A stretch of 64,000 nucleotides of DNA from an uncultured Bacteroidales bacterium (GCA_947168065.1 CAMVKH010000005.1:1-64000), one strand, 5' to 3'; counted from the stretch's first letter, positions 8,032-15,944 are shown. Notes: generated by a model from the sequence alone, not told the origin. A program made the numbers and translations.

Positions 8032-10746
8032 TTATTTCTCGTCTTCGATGGCGGCCTGTGCAGCGGCAAGGCGTGCGATCGGGACGCGGAACGGCGAGCA
8101 GGACACGTAGTTCAGGCCGATCTTGTGGCAGAACTTCACGGATGCCGGATCACCGCCGTGCTCACCGCAGATACCGCACTTGAGGTTCGCGCGGGTGCTG
8201 CGGCCGGCGCTGACAGCCATTTCGACCAGGCGGCCGACGGCCTTGGTGTCGAGCGTCTTGAACGGGTCGGCGTCGAGGATCTTGTTGCCCAGGTAGTCGC
8301 CCATGAAGGTGCTCACGTCGTCACGGCTGAAGCCGAAGGTCATCTGCGTCAAGTCGTTGGTACCGAAGGAGAAGAACTCGGCGGTGCGGGCCATGCGGTC
8401 GGCCGTCAGGGCAGCGCGCGGAATCTCGATCATCGTACCGAACTTGTAGTCGATGGTCTCGTTGAGATGGGCCTCGACTTCGGCTTTGATCTTCTCGCAG
8501 ATGGCTTTCTGGAAGCGGAGCTCGCGCTCAGAAATCGTAACCGGAATCATGATCTCGGGCATCGGGTGGTAGCCTTCCTTCTTCAGCTCGATGGCTGCGG
8601 TGAAGATGGCGCGGAACTGGGTCTCGGAAATCATCGGATAGGTGATGTGGAGACGGACGCCGCGGTGGCCCATCATCGGGTTGACCTCGTGGAGGCTCTC
8701 GCCGCGTTTCTCGATGTCGAGGGTCGAGATGTGGAGTTCCTCTGCCAGCTCGGCCTTCTTGTCTTCGGTCTGCGGCACGAATTCATGCAACGGCGGGTCG
8801 AGGAGACGGAAGGTCACAGGCTTGCCGTCCATGACTTTCATCGTGCCCTTGACAGAGGCCTTGATGTACGGCTCGAGCTCCTTGAGGGCGGCGACACGCT
8901 CTTCGTCGGTCTTGGAGAGGATCATCTTGCGGAGCTTGCCCAGCGGGGTCTCGGAGTTCTTGCCATAGAACATGTGCTCGATGCGGAACAGGCCGATGCC
9001 TTCTGCGCCGAAGCTCAGGGCGCGCTCGGTATCCTCCGGGTTGTCGGCGTTGGTGCGGACACCCAGCTTGCGGAACTTGTCGGCGATGGCCATGAACTTC
9101 ACGAAACGCGGGTTGTCGGAAGCATCCATGGTCTCGATCTTCTCGGCATAGACAGCACCCTTGGCGCCGTTGAGCGAGAAGTATTCACCTTCGTGATAGA
9201 CCTTGTTGGAGCCGGCGAAGCTCACTTCTTTCTTCTCGAGGTTGATCTTCATGTCTTCGCAACCCACGATGCAGCACTTGCCCCAGCCACGGGCCACGAG
9301 GGCGGCGTGCGAAGTCATACCGCCTTTCTGGGTGAGGATACCCACGGCAGCGCGCATGCCTTCCACATCCTCCGGAGAGGTCTCTTCGCGGACCAGGATC
9401 ACCTTGCGCTTCTCGGCGGCAGCCTTCACGGCGTCGGCGTTGGAGAAGACGATGGTACCGACGGCACCGCCCGGGGAAGCCGGAAGGCCGTGGGCCACGA
9501 CCGTGGCTTTCTTCTCGGAAGCCGGATCGAGGATCGGGTGCAGAATCTCGTCGAGCTGGGCCGGCGACACGCGCGTGACGGCGACCTTCTCGTTGATCAT
9601 GCCCTCTTCGAGCATATCCATGGCCATGTTCAGGGCTGCCAGGCCGGTGCGCTTGCCGATACGGCACTGCAGCATCCAGAGCTTGCCTTCCTGGATCGTG
9701 AATTCGATGTCCTGCATGTCGTTGAAGTGTTTCTCCAGCAGCATGCGGATGTCGTCGAGTTCCTTGTACACGTCGGGCATGGCGTCCTCGAGGGACTTCA
9801 GGTGCGCGTTCTGCGGGCTCTTGGTCGCGTTGTTGAGCGGGTTCGGGGTACGGATACCGGCCACGACATCCTCGCCCTGGGCGTTGATGAGCCACTCGCC
9901 GTAGAATTTATTGTCGCCGTTGGCCGGGTTGCGGGAGAAGGCCACGCCGGTGGCGGAGGTCTCACCCATGTTGCCGAAGACCATGGACTGGACATTCACG
10001 GCCGTGCCCCAGTCATCGGGAATGCCTTCGATCTGGCGATACTTGATGGCGCGCTTGCCGTTCCAGGATTTGAACACGCCGCCGATGGAGCCCCAGAGCT
10101 GGGCTTCCGCGGTGTCGGGGAATTCGACGCCGAGGACTTCCTTGATGCGGACTTTGAAGCGCTCGGCCAGGTCCTTGAGCTCCTCTGCGGTGATCTCGGT
10201 GTCGGACTTGTAGCCTTTGGCTTCCTTGAGGTCTTCCATCATCTTGTCGAGCTGCTGGCGGATGGCCTTGCCGTCTTCCGGCTCGATGCCTTCGGCTTTC
10301 TCCATCACGACGTCGGAATACATCATGATGAGGCGGCGGTAGGCGTCATACACGAAGCGCGGGTTCTGGGTCTTTTCGATCATGCCGGGGATCGTGGCGG
10401 AGCAGAGGCCGATGTTCAAGATGGTATCCATCATACCGGGCATGGAACTGCGGGCGCCGGAACGGCAGCTGACGAGCAGCGGGTTCTTCGGATCGCCGAA
10501 TTTCTTGCCCATGATGGCTTCCGTCGCCTTCAGGGCTTCGGCCACATCGTGTTTGAGTTCGGCGGTATAACCGCCACCCAGTGCATAATATTCCGTGCAG
10601 CACTCGGTCGTGATGGTGAAACCGGCCGGGACGGGAATACCCAGCGTACACATTTCAGCGAGATTGGCACCCTTGCCTCCGAGGAGATTGCGCATCTGGC
10701 CATTGCCTTCCGCTTCCTTTCCTCCGAATCGATAAACTCTTTTCAT
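8032..10746 (-). CDS. ppdK: Pyruvate, phosphate dikinase
   Basis: 904 aa, the usual length for PPDK. The N-terminal ATP-grasp part carries LLGGKGANLAEM and the SGARSSMPGMMDTILN motif. The swivelling domain has GGMTSHAALVARGWGKCC with the phospho-accepting His (about 455). The C-terminal PEP/pyruvate barrel ends with FSFGTNDLTQMTFGFSRDD and CGICGEHGGDP, which holds the catalytic Cys. It interconverts pyruvate, ATP and Pi with PEP, AMP and PPi in the cytoplasm, commonly in the glycolytic direction in anaerobic Bacteroidales. It is monocistronic, with its own terminator. A long antisense frame across it is a codon-bias artefact. Confidence 0.97.
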   Translation of the reverse strand: MKRVYRFGGKEAEGNGQMRNLLGGKGANLAEMCTLGIPVPAGFTITTECCTEYYALGGGYTAELKHDVAEALKATEAIMGKKFGDPKNPLLVSCRSGARSSMPGMMDTILNIGLCSATIPGMIEKTQNPRFVYDAYRRLIMMYSDVVMEKAEGIEPEDGKAIRQQLDKMMEDLKEAKGYKSDTEITAEELKDLAERFKVRIKEVLGVEFPDTAEAQLWGSIGGVFKSWNGKRAIKYRQIEGIPDDWGTAVNVQSMVFGNMGETSATGVAFSRNPANGDNKFYGEWLINAQGEDVVAGIRTPNPLNNATKSPQNAHLKSLEDAMPDVYKELDDIRMLLEKHFNDMQDIEFTIQEGKLWMLQCRIGKRTGLAALNMAMDMLEEGMINEKVAVTRVSPAQLDEILHPILDPASEKKATVVAHGLPASPGGAVGTIVFSNADAVKAAAEKRKVILVREETSPEDVEGMRAAVGILTQKGGMTSHAALVARGWGKCCIVGCEDMKINLEKKEVSFAGSNKVYHEGEYFSLNGAKGAVYAEKIETMDASDNPRFVKFMAIADKFRKLGVRTNADNPEDTERALSFGAEGIGLFRIEHMFYGKNSETPLGKLRKMILSKTDEERVAALKELEPYIKASVKGTMKVMDGKPVTFRLLDPPLHEFVPQTEDKKAELAEELHISTLDIEKRGESLHEVNPMMGHRGVRLHITYPMISETQFRAIFTAAIELKKEGYHPMPEIMIPVTISERELRFQKAICEKIKAEVEAHLNETIDYKFGTMIEIPRAALTADRMARTAEFFSFGTNDLTQMTFGFSRDDVSTFMGDYLGNKILDADPFKTLDTKAVGRLVEMAVSAGRSTRANLKCGICGEHGGDPASVKFCHKIGLNYVSCSPFRVPIARLAAAQAAIEDEK

Positions 10747-10788
10747 ATAAACGTATTGCTTTGATTGATTAAATATTCATTTCATCTT

Positions 10789-10796
10789 ACAAATAT
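10789..10796 (-). promoter_or_regulatory. Probable -7 element for ppdK
   Basis: TATATTTG on the minus strand, 43 bp before the ppdK start. No good TTG lies 19-21 bp upstream, so the call rests on the -7 box alone. Confidence 0.4.
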
Positions 10797-10818
10797 ATAT
10801 AAAATCTCTCGAATTTCC

Positions 10819-10826
10819 TAACTTTG
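10819..10826 (+). promoter_or_regulatory. -7 element immediately before the CBM9-like gene
   Basis: TAACTTTG matches TAnnTTTG and ends 4 bp before the ATG at 10831. If used, transcription would start at or near the first codon. No clear -33 TTG is present. Confidence 0.4.
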
Positions 10827-10830
10827 TAGC

Positions 10831-11511
10831 ATGAAACTCACAATTATGATGATTCTTGTTGCGAAAGTGGCCTTTGCCACCCCGGAGCCTTCGATTGAAG
10901 AAATCCAGGCGAAATTCGACGAGTCGGCTATTGCCTGGCACCGTATCGATCAGGTCAACTGGCCCGATTTCCCCTATCATCCCCTGGCGGAATTCCGCAT
11001 CATGCACTCCGAAACGGAGATCTATCTGCAGTTTCACGTACGCGAGCAGGGCGCGCGCGCCACGTACGATTATGATGCAGGTTCCTCGCCCTACAAAGAT
11101 GACTGCGTCGAGTTTTTCATGATCCCGTCGGACCGGGACCCGAGCTATTTCAATCTTGAGATGAACTGCATCGGGCACGGGACCTTCCACTACGGCCCCA
11201 ACCGCCAGGAGAGGAACCGCTGCGGCGATGAGATCGTCCACCAGATCCGCCGCCATTCGACCCTCGGCAGCGAAGCGTTCGGCACCCGCGAGGGCGAGCA
11301 GGAATGGACGCTGACCATCGCCATCCCCAAGCGCCTCTACGCCCAGGCCGACCTCGACCTGACACAGTTCAGCGGCCGGACCGTCCGCGCCAATTTCTAC
11401 AAATGCGGCGACGACACGGCAGTCCCCCACTTCCTCAGCTGGGCCCCCATCGGCACCCCGAAACCCAATTTCCACGTGCCCGAATACTTCGGAGAGATTC
11501 ATTTCGAGTAA
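10831..11511 (+). CDS. CBM9-like domain secreted protein
   Basis: 226 aa. A short hydrophobic N-terminus (MKLTIMMILVAKVAFATPE) looks like a cleavable signal peptide ending near Ala16. The rest forms one domain with the CBM9/DOMON-like pattern seen in Bacteroidota proteins (EIYLQFHVRE, YKDDCVEFFMIP, YFNLEMNCIGHG, WTLTIAIPKRLY, RANFYKCGDDTAVPHFLSWAPI, FHVPEYFGEIHF). This stand-alone family is probably a carbohydrate-binding or glycan-sensing protein in the periplasm or at the surface; no catalytic motif is visible. It runs divergently from ppdK. Confidence 0.75.
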   Translation: MKLTIMMILVAKVAFATPEPSIEEIQAKFDESAIAWHRIDQVNWPDFPYHPLAEFRIMHSETEIYLQFHVREQGARATYDYDAGSSPYKDDCVEFFMIPSDRDPSYFNLEMNCIGHGTFHYGPNRQERNRCGDEIVHQIRRHSTLGSEAFGTREGEQEWTLTIAIPKRLYAQADLDLTQFSGRTVRANFYKCGDDTAVPHFLSWAPIGTPKPNFHVPEYFGEIHFE

Positions 11512-11527
11512 TTTTTTGCAAAAAAAG

Positions 11528-11557
11528 TTGCACGTACCAAAATAATTTGTACTTTTG
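11528..11557 (+). promoter_or_regulatory. Promoter for rplS
   Basis: TTG (11528-11530), 19 nt, TACTTTTG (11550-11557), an excellent fit to the Bacteroidota -33/-7 consensus. The predicted start lies about 90 bp before the rplS ATG, leaving a leader long enough for control. Confidence 0.7.
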
Positions 11558-11652
11558 CAGTCCCGAAAATGAAGCAACCTCTTGCGAAAGAGATCAGAAA
11601 CAATCCAGCAACGTTGCACTGAAGATTTTTCGGCAATTAAAAAGTTAAGAAA

Positions 11653-12030
11653 ATGGATTTGATGAAAGTTGCCTGCGAGGCAATGGCACAAGAAAAAAAG
11701 AACTTCCCCGACTTCAAGGCCGGTGACACCATCACCGTTACCTACAAGATCAAAGAGGAAAACAAGGAGCGTCTTCAGAAATTCCGCGGCATCGTGCTCC
11801 AGAAACGCGGCGCCGGTATTTCCAAGACCTTCACGGTACGCAAGATGTCGAGTGGTATCGGCGTGGAACGTATTTTCCCGTTCGACTCCCCCTTCATCGA
11901 CTCGATTGAACTCAACAAGGTCGGCAAGGTGCGTCGCGCACGTATCTTCTACCTCAGAGGCCTGACCGGCAAGAAAGCCCGGATCAAGGAGAAAAAGAGA
12001 GCTGCCGTCACTGCTTCCGCAGCCGAGTAA
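11653..12030 (+). CDS. rplS: 50S ribosomal protein L19
   Basis: 125 aa. The KOW-like core is plain: FKAGDTITVTYKIKEENKER, KFRGIVLQKRGAGISKTFTV, SSGIGVERIFPFDSPFIDSI, GKVRRARIFYLRGLTGKKAR. The C-terminal KEKKRAAVTASAAE tail is slightly longer than in E. coli. L19 sits at the 30S-50S interface. The ATG at 11653 is preceded by AAGTTAAGAAA; an in-frame ATG at 11662 (MKVAC) is a close alternative. It is followed 14 bp later by tRNA-Arg and may be co-transcribed with it. Confidence 0.97.
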   Translation: MDLMKVACEAMAQEKKNFPDFKAGDTITVTYKIKEENKERLQKFRGIVLQKRGAGISKTFTVRKMSSGIGVERIFPFDSPFIDSIELNKVGKVRRARIFYLRGLTGKKARIKEKKRAAVTASAAE

Positions 12031-12044
12031 GCAGCACTCAACCT

Positions 12045-12118
12045 GGCTCCTTAGCTCAACTGAATAGAGCATCTGACTACGGATCAGAAGGTTGTGGGTT
12101 TGAATCCCGCAGGAGTCA
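12045..12118 (+). tRNA. tRNA-Arg (anticodon ACG)
   Basis: 74-nt cloverleaf. The acceptor GGCTCCT pairs with AGGAGTC (one G-T), discriminator A; anticodon stem TCTGA/TCAGA with loop CTACGGA (anticodon ACG, read as ICG after deamination); T-loop GGTTTGAATCC. No CCA is encoded. Its last four bases form part of the terminator stem that follows. Confidence 0.95.
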
Positions 12119-12162
12119 CAAAAAAGAAGGAAAAGCCAAGGCTTTTCCTTCTTTTTTGTGAC
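12115..12162 (+). terminator. 23-bp terminator hairpin overlapping tRNA-Arg end
   Basis: A perfect 23-bp inverted repeat (12115-12137 with 12140-12162) with an AA loop; the right arm has an internal T-rich stretch (CTTCTTTTTTG). The left arm begins inside the tRNA acceptor end (GTCA), so processing must separate the two. Confidence 0.8.
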
Positions 12163-12164
12163 TG

Positions 12165-12187
12165 GGGCGGCTCTGCCGCCCTTTTTT
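12165..12187 (+). terminator. Second terminator, GC stem with T6
   Basis: GGGCGGC (12165-12171), loop TCT, GCCGCCC (12175-12181), then six T (12182-12187). A textbook rho-independent terminator placed in tandem behind the first. Confidence 0.85.
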
Positions 12188-12305
12188 ACTGGGGCACATC
12201 CCCAGACCCCTCGGCCGTCGGCCGCCCCGCTAAAGCGGGGTTCATTCCGGCTCGCCCGGCTCCTTGATTTTCAATACTTTGCCCAAGACGTAGGCCGTAG
12301 GCCCG

Positions 12306-12344
12306 GGGAATGCGCAGGCGCCTCCGGCGCCGAGCACAATCCCG
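12306..12344 (+). repeat. Palindromic dispersed repeat, copy 2
   Basis: A 39-bp element with hairpin GGCGCC-TCC-GGCGCC between the conserved flanks GAATGCGCA and GAGCACAATCCC. It lies just past the stop of the Fic gene and is identical in its flanks to the inverted copy at 4068-4105. Confidence 0.75.
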
Positions 12345-12358
12345 CCCATCCTCCTCTA

Positions 12359-13237
12359 CTACGCCTCTTCCTCGTAATAATAGGAATAGTCGATGCCCTT
12401 CATAAAGGTTTCGCGGTCGTTGATCTTGTTGGTGAGAGCCGACTGGAGAAGCGCTTTGATGGGCGCTGAATCTACGACACTCCGGCGCATAGCATCCAGA
12501 TAAGTATTCTTATCAATGAGGCTCCAGTCCACACACTTCTTTAGCGAGCGCTTGAACATCAGATCCAGCCAAATGCGGGTACTTCGGCCGTTACCCTCCA
12601 TGAAGGGATGGGCCACATTCATCTCCACATATTTGTCGACAATTTCGTCGAAGGAAGTCTCGGGCATTCGCTCGATGGTCTCCAATATCTGTGGGAAATG
12701 CAGTGCGTTGGCAAAGGTAAAACCGCCTTTGCTGATATTCTTGGTGCGGATCTGGCCAGCGAAGTCGTAGAGACCGCCGAAAATGTACGCATGAATCTGC
12801 TGTAAGCATTGCACGGTTCCCGGCTCCAGGGTATTCAGCAGGCCGCTTTCAAAGAGATCGTAAGCTTTCTTTTTGCTCTGGCCGTCGAGGGTGTTGTCGC
12901 TATAGGTAAACCAATCCAGGAAGGCATTGGCCCGGTTGGCTGGGTAGTGTTTGGCCAGCGTCTGAACACACTGCGTATCCAGGGCATCCGAAGCCCGCTG
13001 CTTGCCATCCGGAGCCTCAAACTTGAAGTGGTTAGTGATACTAACCAGTTCGACCCCCTCCTTGGCCATCTTACCCTTCAGGTATTTCCAATAGTTCCGG
13101 CACTTCTTGTAATCGTCCTCATCATTGATGGCACGTACAATGTCAATGGCCGAGAACCACCACTTGGAATGCTCCTCATCCCAAACCGCGCGCACCTGCC
13201 GGTCATTGAAGAATCTTATGGATTTCTTGTGTGCCAT
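12359..13237 (-). CDS. BRO-N/Fic domain fusion protein
   Basis: 292 aa. Residues about 5-115 resemble the BRO/antirepressor N-terminal fold (IRFFNDRQVRAVWDEEHSKW, WFSAIDIVRAINDEDDYKKC, YWKYLKGKM). Residues about 130-290 are a Fic domain with the complete catalytic motif HPFMEGNGRSTR (HPFxxGNGRxxR), so AMP transfer or a related modification is possible. I see no clear (S/T)xxxE(G/N) inhibitory helix and no small antitoxin gene next door. ATG 13237 is chosen because it opens the BRO-like domain and lies 18 bp after a TATCTTTG box; the upstream extension has no domain. This family occurs in Bacteroidota accessory regions and may act in stress or mobile-element control. Confidence 0.85.
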   Translation of the reverse strand: MAHKKSIRFFNDRQVRAVWDEEHSKWWFSAIDIVRAINDEDDYKKCRNYWKYLKGKMAKEGVELVSITNHFKFEAPDGKQRASDALDTQCVQTLAKHYPANRANAFLDWFTYSDNTLDGQSKKKAYDLFESGLLNTLEPGTVQCLQQIHAYIFGGLYDFAGQIRTKNISKGGFTFANALHFPQILETIERMPETSFDEIVDKYVEMNVAHPFMEGNGRSTRIWLDLMFKRSLKKCVDWSLIDKNTYLDAMRRSVVDSAPIKALLQSALTNKINDRETFMKGIDYSYYYEEEA

Positions 13238-13255
13238 AACAGAAACAAATTTAAG

Positions 13256-13263
13256 CAAAGATA
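13256..13263 (-). promoter_or_regulatory. -7 element for BRO-Fic gene
   Basis: TATCTTTG on the minus strand, 18 bp before the ATG at 13237. No TTG is found at the right spacing, so confidence is limited. Confidence 0.4.
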
Positions 13264-13368
13264 TCGATTTACTCAAGTTTTTTCGGGTACGGCCAAGTAG
13301 CCCCGCCGAAGGCCGGAAGACTGCTGCCATCGCTTGTGGCAGAAAAACCCGCAGCTTGCGCAGGACAA

Positions 13369-13812
13369 CTATTTTCGAGTAAACGTCATTTCTCTCTCCC
13401 AATCATCGAACATGGTTCCATTATAACCTACACTTCCGGTCTCTCCAGATGATAGGACGAGCCGCTTTTGCGAACATTCCTTGATCCGATAGGTAATCGA
13501 CCCGTTGATGCCGCAGAATGATGCCTCCCGAATAGTTAACGTTCTACCTTCATCATCCAACGAATAGAAATAGACGGCATCCGGGTGCCATGTAGTATAA
13601 CCCACGGTAACAGGAGAATGAATGGTCAGCAAGGATTCGTCGTCGAAAGTCCACTGGATAGGATACCCCTCCGCAGACTTCCGTTCCCAGGTACCCTGAA
13701 GCAGTTCGGTGATCATCCCATCGTCCTCCCTGTCCAACACATCGCATGCGCACAGCCCGATTACAAAGATGAGCGAAGCGAACAATCCTATCGATAACAA
13801 ACGGTAGTTCAT
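13369..13812 (-). CDS. Small lipoprotein, lipocalin-like
   Basis: 147 aa. Signal MNYRLLSIGLFASLIFVIGLCAC with a likely lipidated Cys at 23. The mature region opens ITELLQGTWERKSAEG, continues with alternating beta-strand segments and ends DDWEREMTFTRK, the layout of small lipocalin-like or META-like lipoproteins common in Bacteroidales. No specific function can be given. It follows a similar small lipoprotein gene by 11 bp, so both are likely one transcript. Confidence 0.65.
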   Translation of the reverse strand: MNYRLLSIGLFASLIFVIGLCACDVLDREDDGMITELLQGTWERKSAEGYPIQWTFDDESLLTIHSPVTVGYTTWHPDAVYFYSLDDEGRTLTIREASFCGINGSITYRIKECSQKRLVLSSGETGSVGYNGTMFDDWEREMTFTRK

Positions 13813-13823
13813 TGTCTATCCGA

Positions 13824-14306
13824 TTAAAGCGCCTTTAACAATTCGAAGTACAGGAACTCGTTGTCGCCATAATACAATCGGAGTTTCGAGCCGTCCTTGA
13901 TGCCATACGATTCAGCGGCCATCAGACGATTAAGAAATTCTTCGGATTCTTTCCATCCATTCTCATCATAAATCAAGGTCGAGTAAAGATCCTCAATCGT
14001 GATCCGGTGACCTTTGCAGGTGAACTTTCCACCTATCTGGTTGATGGATTCCTGGCCATCAAAACTGCCTTCAGGATGGAAGACGATAAAGAAACGACTG
14101 CCATATTTGGCAGACGGGGTTCGGTAATCTTCATCAATCATATGAAAACTGTCCGAAGTACCATATCCTATCAGTTGCCATGCCTGGCAAAGCTTCGTTC
14201 GATCAGCAATATAATCATCGTCGCTGCCCGGAAGGAGGTAGTCGCTGCAGCCACAGAGACAAAACGACATTACTGCCATTAGGAAAACAAGCATTCTATG
14301 TTTCAT
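13824..14306 (-). CDS. Small lipoprotein, META-like domain
   Basis: About 160 aa with ATG at 14306 (14309 and 14312 are equally possible in-frame starts). Signal MKHRMLVFLMAVMSFCLCGC with lipobox CLCGC. The mature part begins near QAWQLIGYGT and has FFIVFHPEGSFDGQESINQI, which resembles the WxLxxY / F-x-x-x-G-x-F-x-G-x-x-x-x-N pattern of META/HslJ domains. Role unknown, probably outer-membrane or periplasmic. It is first of a two-gene unit with the lipoprotein downstream. Confidence 0.6.
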   Translation of the reverse strand: MKHRMLVFLMAVMSFCLCGCSDYLLPGSDDDYIADRTKLCQAWQLIGYGTSDSFHMIDEDYRTPSAKYGSRFFIVFHPEGSFDGQESINQIGGKFTCKGHRITIEDLYSTLIYDENGWKESEEFLNRLMAAESYGIKDGSKLRLYYGDNEFLYFELLKAL

Positions 14307-14411
14307 CATCATAAGGTTTACAAAGTAAAGATGCAAAAATCTCAGAAACCTTGCGTGAATAACGCGACTATTTATCTATTTTATGTTCGATGCTCGCTTT
14401 GACGAAGGAGC

Positions 14412-14447
14412 GAATGTGCAGGAGCCCCCGGCGCCGGGCACAATCCC
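14412..14447 (+). repeat. Palindromic dispersed repeat, copy 3
   Basis: 36 bp, with about four differences from the aligned 36 bp of copy 2 (12309-12344). It keeps the central CCGGCGCCG palindrome and the ends GAATG and GCACAATCCC. It lies in the gap between divergently transcribed genes. Confidence 0.7.
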
Positions 14448-14515
14448 CTTTAGCACAAACCCACCCAATTCTCCTCCCTATCCTCCCACTCTCCTCTTCG
14501 ATAATCGCCTTCTCG

Positions 14516-14545
14516 TTGTGCTCCAACGTTTTTTTCTTATATTTG
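14516..14545 (+). promoter_or_regulatory. Promoter for Tat-exported ferredoxin-like gene
   Basis: TTG (14516-14518), 19 nt, TATATTTG (14538-14545), then the ATG 20 bp further on. A strong match to the Bacteroidota consensus, and it supports the start at 14566. Confidence 0.65.
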
Positions 14546-14565
14546 GTGCAAGAAAGCACAAAACC

Positions 14566-15483
14566 ATGATTAACAGAAGGCAATTCCTGAAAGTCGCGGG
14601 CGTCGGAGCCCTCGCGATGGCCGTTACCCCCTTGGACATACTGATCTCTTCCTGCAAAAGAAATAAGGGAAATGAGAATAATCGTGCACTTTTAGCTGCC
14701 GCCGACAAGGTCTTTTCCCAATTGGAAAACAATACGGTGCTATTACCCGGCGAGCAGATCGTCGTTCCCGTCCTGGATGCGCCGCTGGTCGGGGTCGCAC
14801 GTGCCGACAATCCCCTGTTCGAATCTTTCAGGAATAACGAGGTCATCGGTGCGCAATGGCGGCCGCCGGGAGCGTGGATGCCGGAAGCCAAATCCGTCGT
14901 TGCGTTTTTCTTCCCTGTCTCTTCGGAAATCCGGGCACGGCACCGGGCGGCCCGTACGGCTACGAACGAAGCCTGGAACTTCGGATATGGCAAGCACGGT
15001 CAGGTGGTGAATGCCTTCCTTTCCGGCATGGTCGCCGAAATGGAGCGCCAGGGAGTTAAAACCTTCATTCCTACCAAAGACCCTTCTTTCAAGATTGAGC
15101 GGCAGCCAGTCATGCATGGCGACAAGGAAGACATGCATTATTCCACGTCCTGGTCCAACCGGCATATCGCTTTCGCCGCCGGCCTCGGGACCTTCGGCGT
15201 CCATCGACACCTGATCACCAAATCAGGATGCAGCGGCGTCCTCGCCTCGATGATTCTGGATTGGGAGATGGAGCCCACCCAGGCCGATTATAGGGATCCC
15301 TATGAAAACTGCATCCATTGCGGCGCCTGCGTCAATCGCTGCCCCGCCGGTGCCATCTCACTGGAGAATCTGCGCAACCTCAAGGAATGCTCGACTTACG
15401 CCGCGAACCTGAGGACTGAGAATGATCCGGGTTATTGCGGGAAATGTCTGGTCGGGATTCCCTGTGAATCTGTAAAACCGTAA
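14566..15483 (+). CDS. Tat-exported 4Fe-4S protein, QueG-like fold
   Basis: 305 aa. The N-terminus has a twin-arginine signal, INRRQFLKVAGVGALAMAV. The body resembles the epoxyqueuosine-reductase/reductive-dehalogenase type region (AAGLGTFGVHRHLITKSGCSG) and ends in a ferredoxin segment, CIHCGACVNRCPAGAI (CxxCxxCxxxCP), followed by C-x-x-Y and a further CGKCLVGIPC cluster, enough for two 4Fe-4S centres. Export of a folded redox protein fits the Tat genes in this window (60.1-61.2 kb). A periplasmic reductase or electron-transfer role is inferred; the substrate is unknown, and the Tat signal argues against true QueG, which acts on tRNA in the cytoplasm. Confidence 0.75.
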   Translation: MINRRQFLKVAGVGALAMAVTPLDILISSCKRNKGNENNRALLAAADKVFSQLENNTVLLPGEQIVVPVLDAPLVGVARADNPLFESFRNNEVIGAQWRPPGAWMPEAKSVVAFFFPVSSEIRARHRAARTATNEAWNFGYGKHGQVVNAFLSGMVAEMERQGVKTFIPTKDPSFKIERQPVMHGDKEDMHYSTSWSNRHIAFAAGLGTFGVHRHLITKSGCSGVLASMILDWEMEPTQADYRDPYENCIHCGACVNRCPAGAISLENLRNLKECSTYAANLRTENDPGYCGKCLVGIPCESVKP

Positions 15484-15506
15484 ACGGGGTTGCGTCCCAA
15501 GGCGGT

Positions 15507-15905
15507 CTATGCGCTGTTGGCAGCGGTCAGCACCTCTTCGAGAAACTCGGCGGCATCCGCAACACAGTCAGGACATTCACGAAGGACGTGTCCTGTGTCG
15601 GCACCCTTGAGCTGACGGCACTGTGTCGCGCCATTGCGCGCCTTGAATTTTTCCATGATGGTCTTCATGCGCTTGCGTGCAAGGTCGCGGTCTTTCGTCA
15701 CCAGGCCCAGAACCATCCCGGCACCGACAAGCGAGCCGCAGGTGCCTTCCATGTTGCCCATTCCAAGTCCGAATGACCCGGCGATCTCTTCCGACACCTT
15801 GGGATCCAGACCGCAAAGGTCACAGTATGTACAGGCCACAGCCTGTGCACAGTTATGCGTTTTTTGCCGATTCTTTTCAGCAGCGATATGTTTCCTTGTT
15901 TCCAT
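15507..15905 (-). CDS. C_GCAxxG_C_C family redox protein
   Basis: 132 aa with ATG at 15905 (METRKHIAAEKN). The Cys-rich pattern is characteristic: NCAQAVACTYCDLCG near residues 18-32, then GMGNMEGTCGSLVGAGMVLG near 50-70, and late Cys residues in QCRQLKG and ECPDCVADA. This matches the C_GCAxxG_C_C family, predicted cytoplasmic redox or metal-binding proteins often found beside oxidoreductases. It is convergent with the Tat-exported ferredoxin-like gene. The upstream extension of the frame lacks the family pattern and is excluded. Confidence 0.75.
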   Translation of the reverse strand: METRKHIAAEKNRQKTHNCAQAVACTYCDLCGLDPKVSEEIAGSFGLGMGNMEGTCGSLVGAGMVLGLVTKDRDLARKRMKTIMEKFKARNGATQCRQLKGADTGHVLRECPDCVADAAEFLEEVLTAANSA

Positions 15906-15944
15906 TCTTAAACTGGTGATTCGACAAAAATACCAAAAATAAAC

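Noticed and set aside
7873-10764. 963-codon plus-strand open frame antisense to ppdK
   Set aside because: The opposite strand encodes a complete PPDK with all active-site motifs. The long antisense frame follows from GC-rich codon bias and has no recognisable domain.
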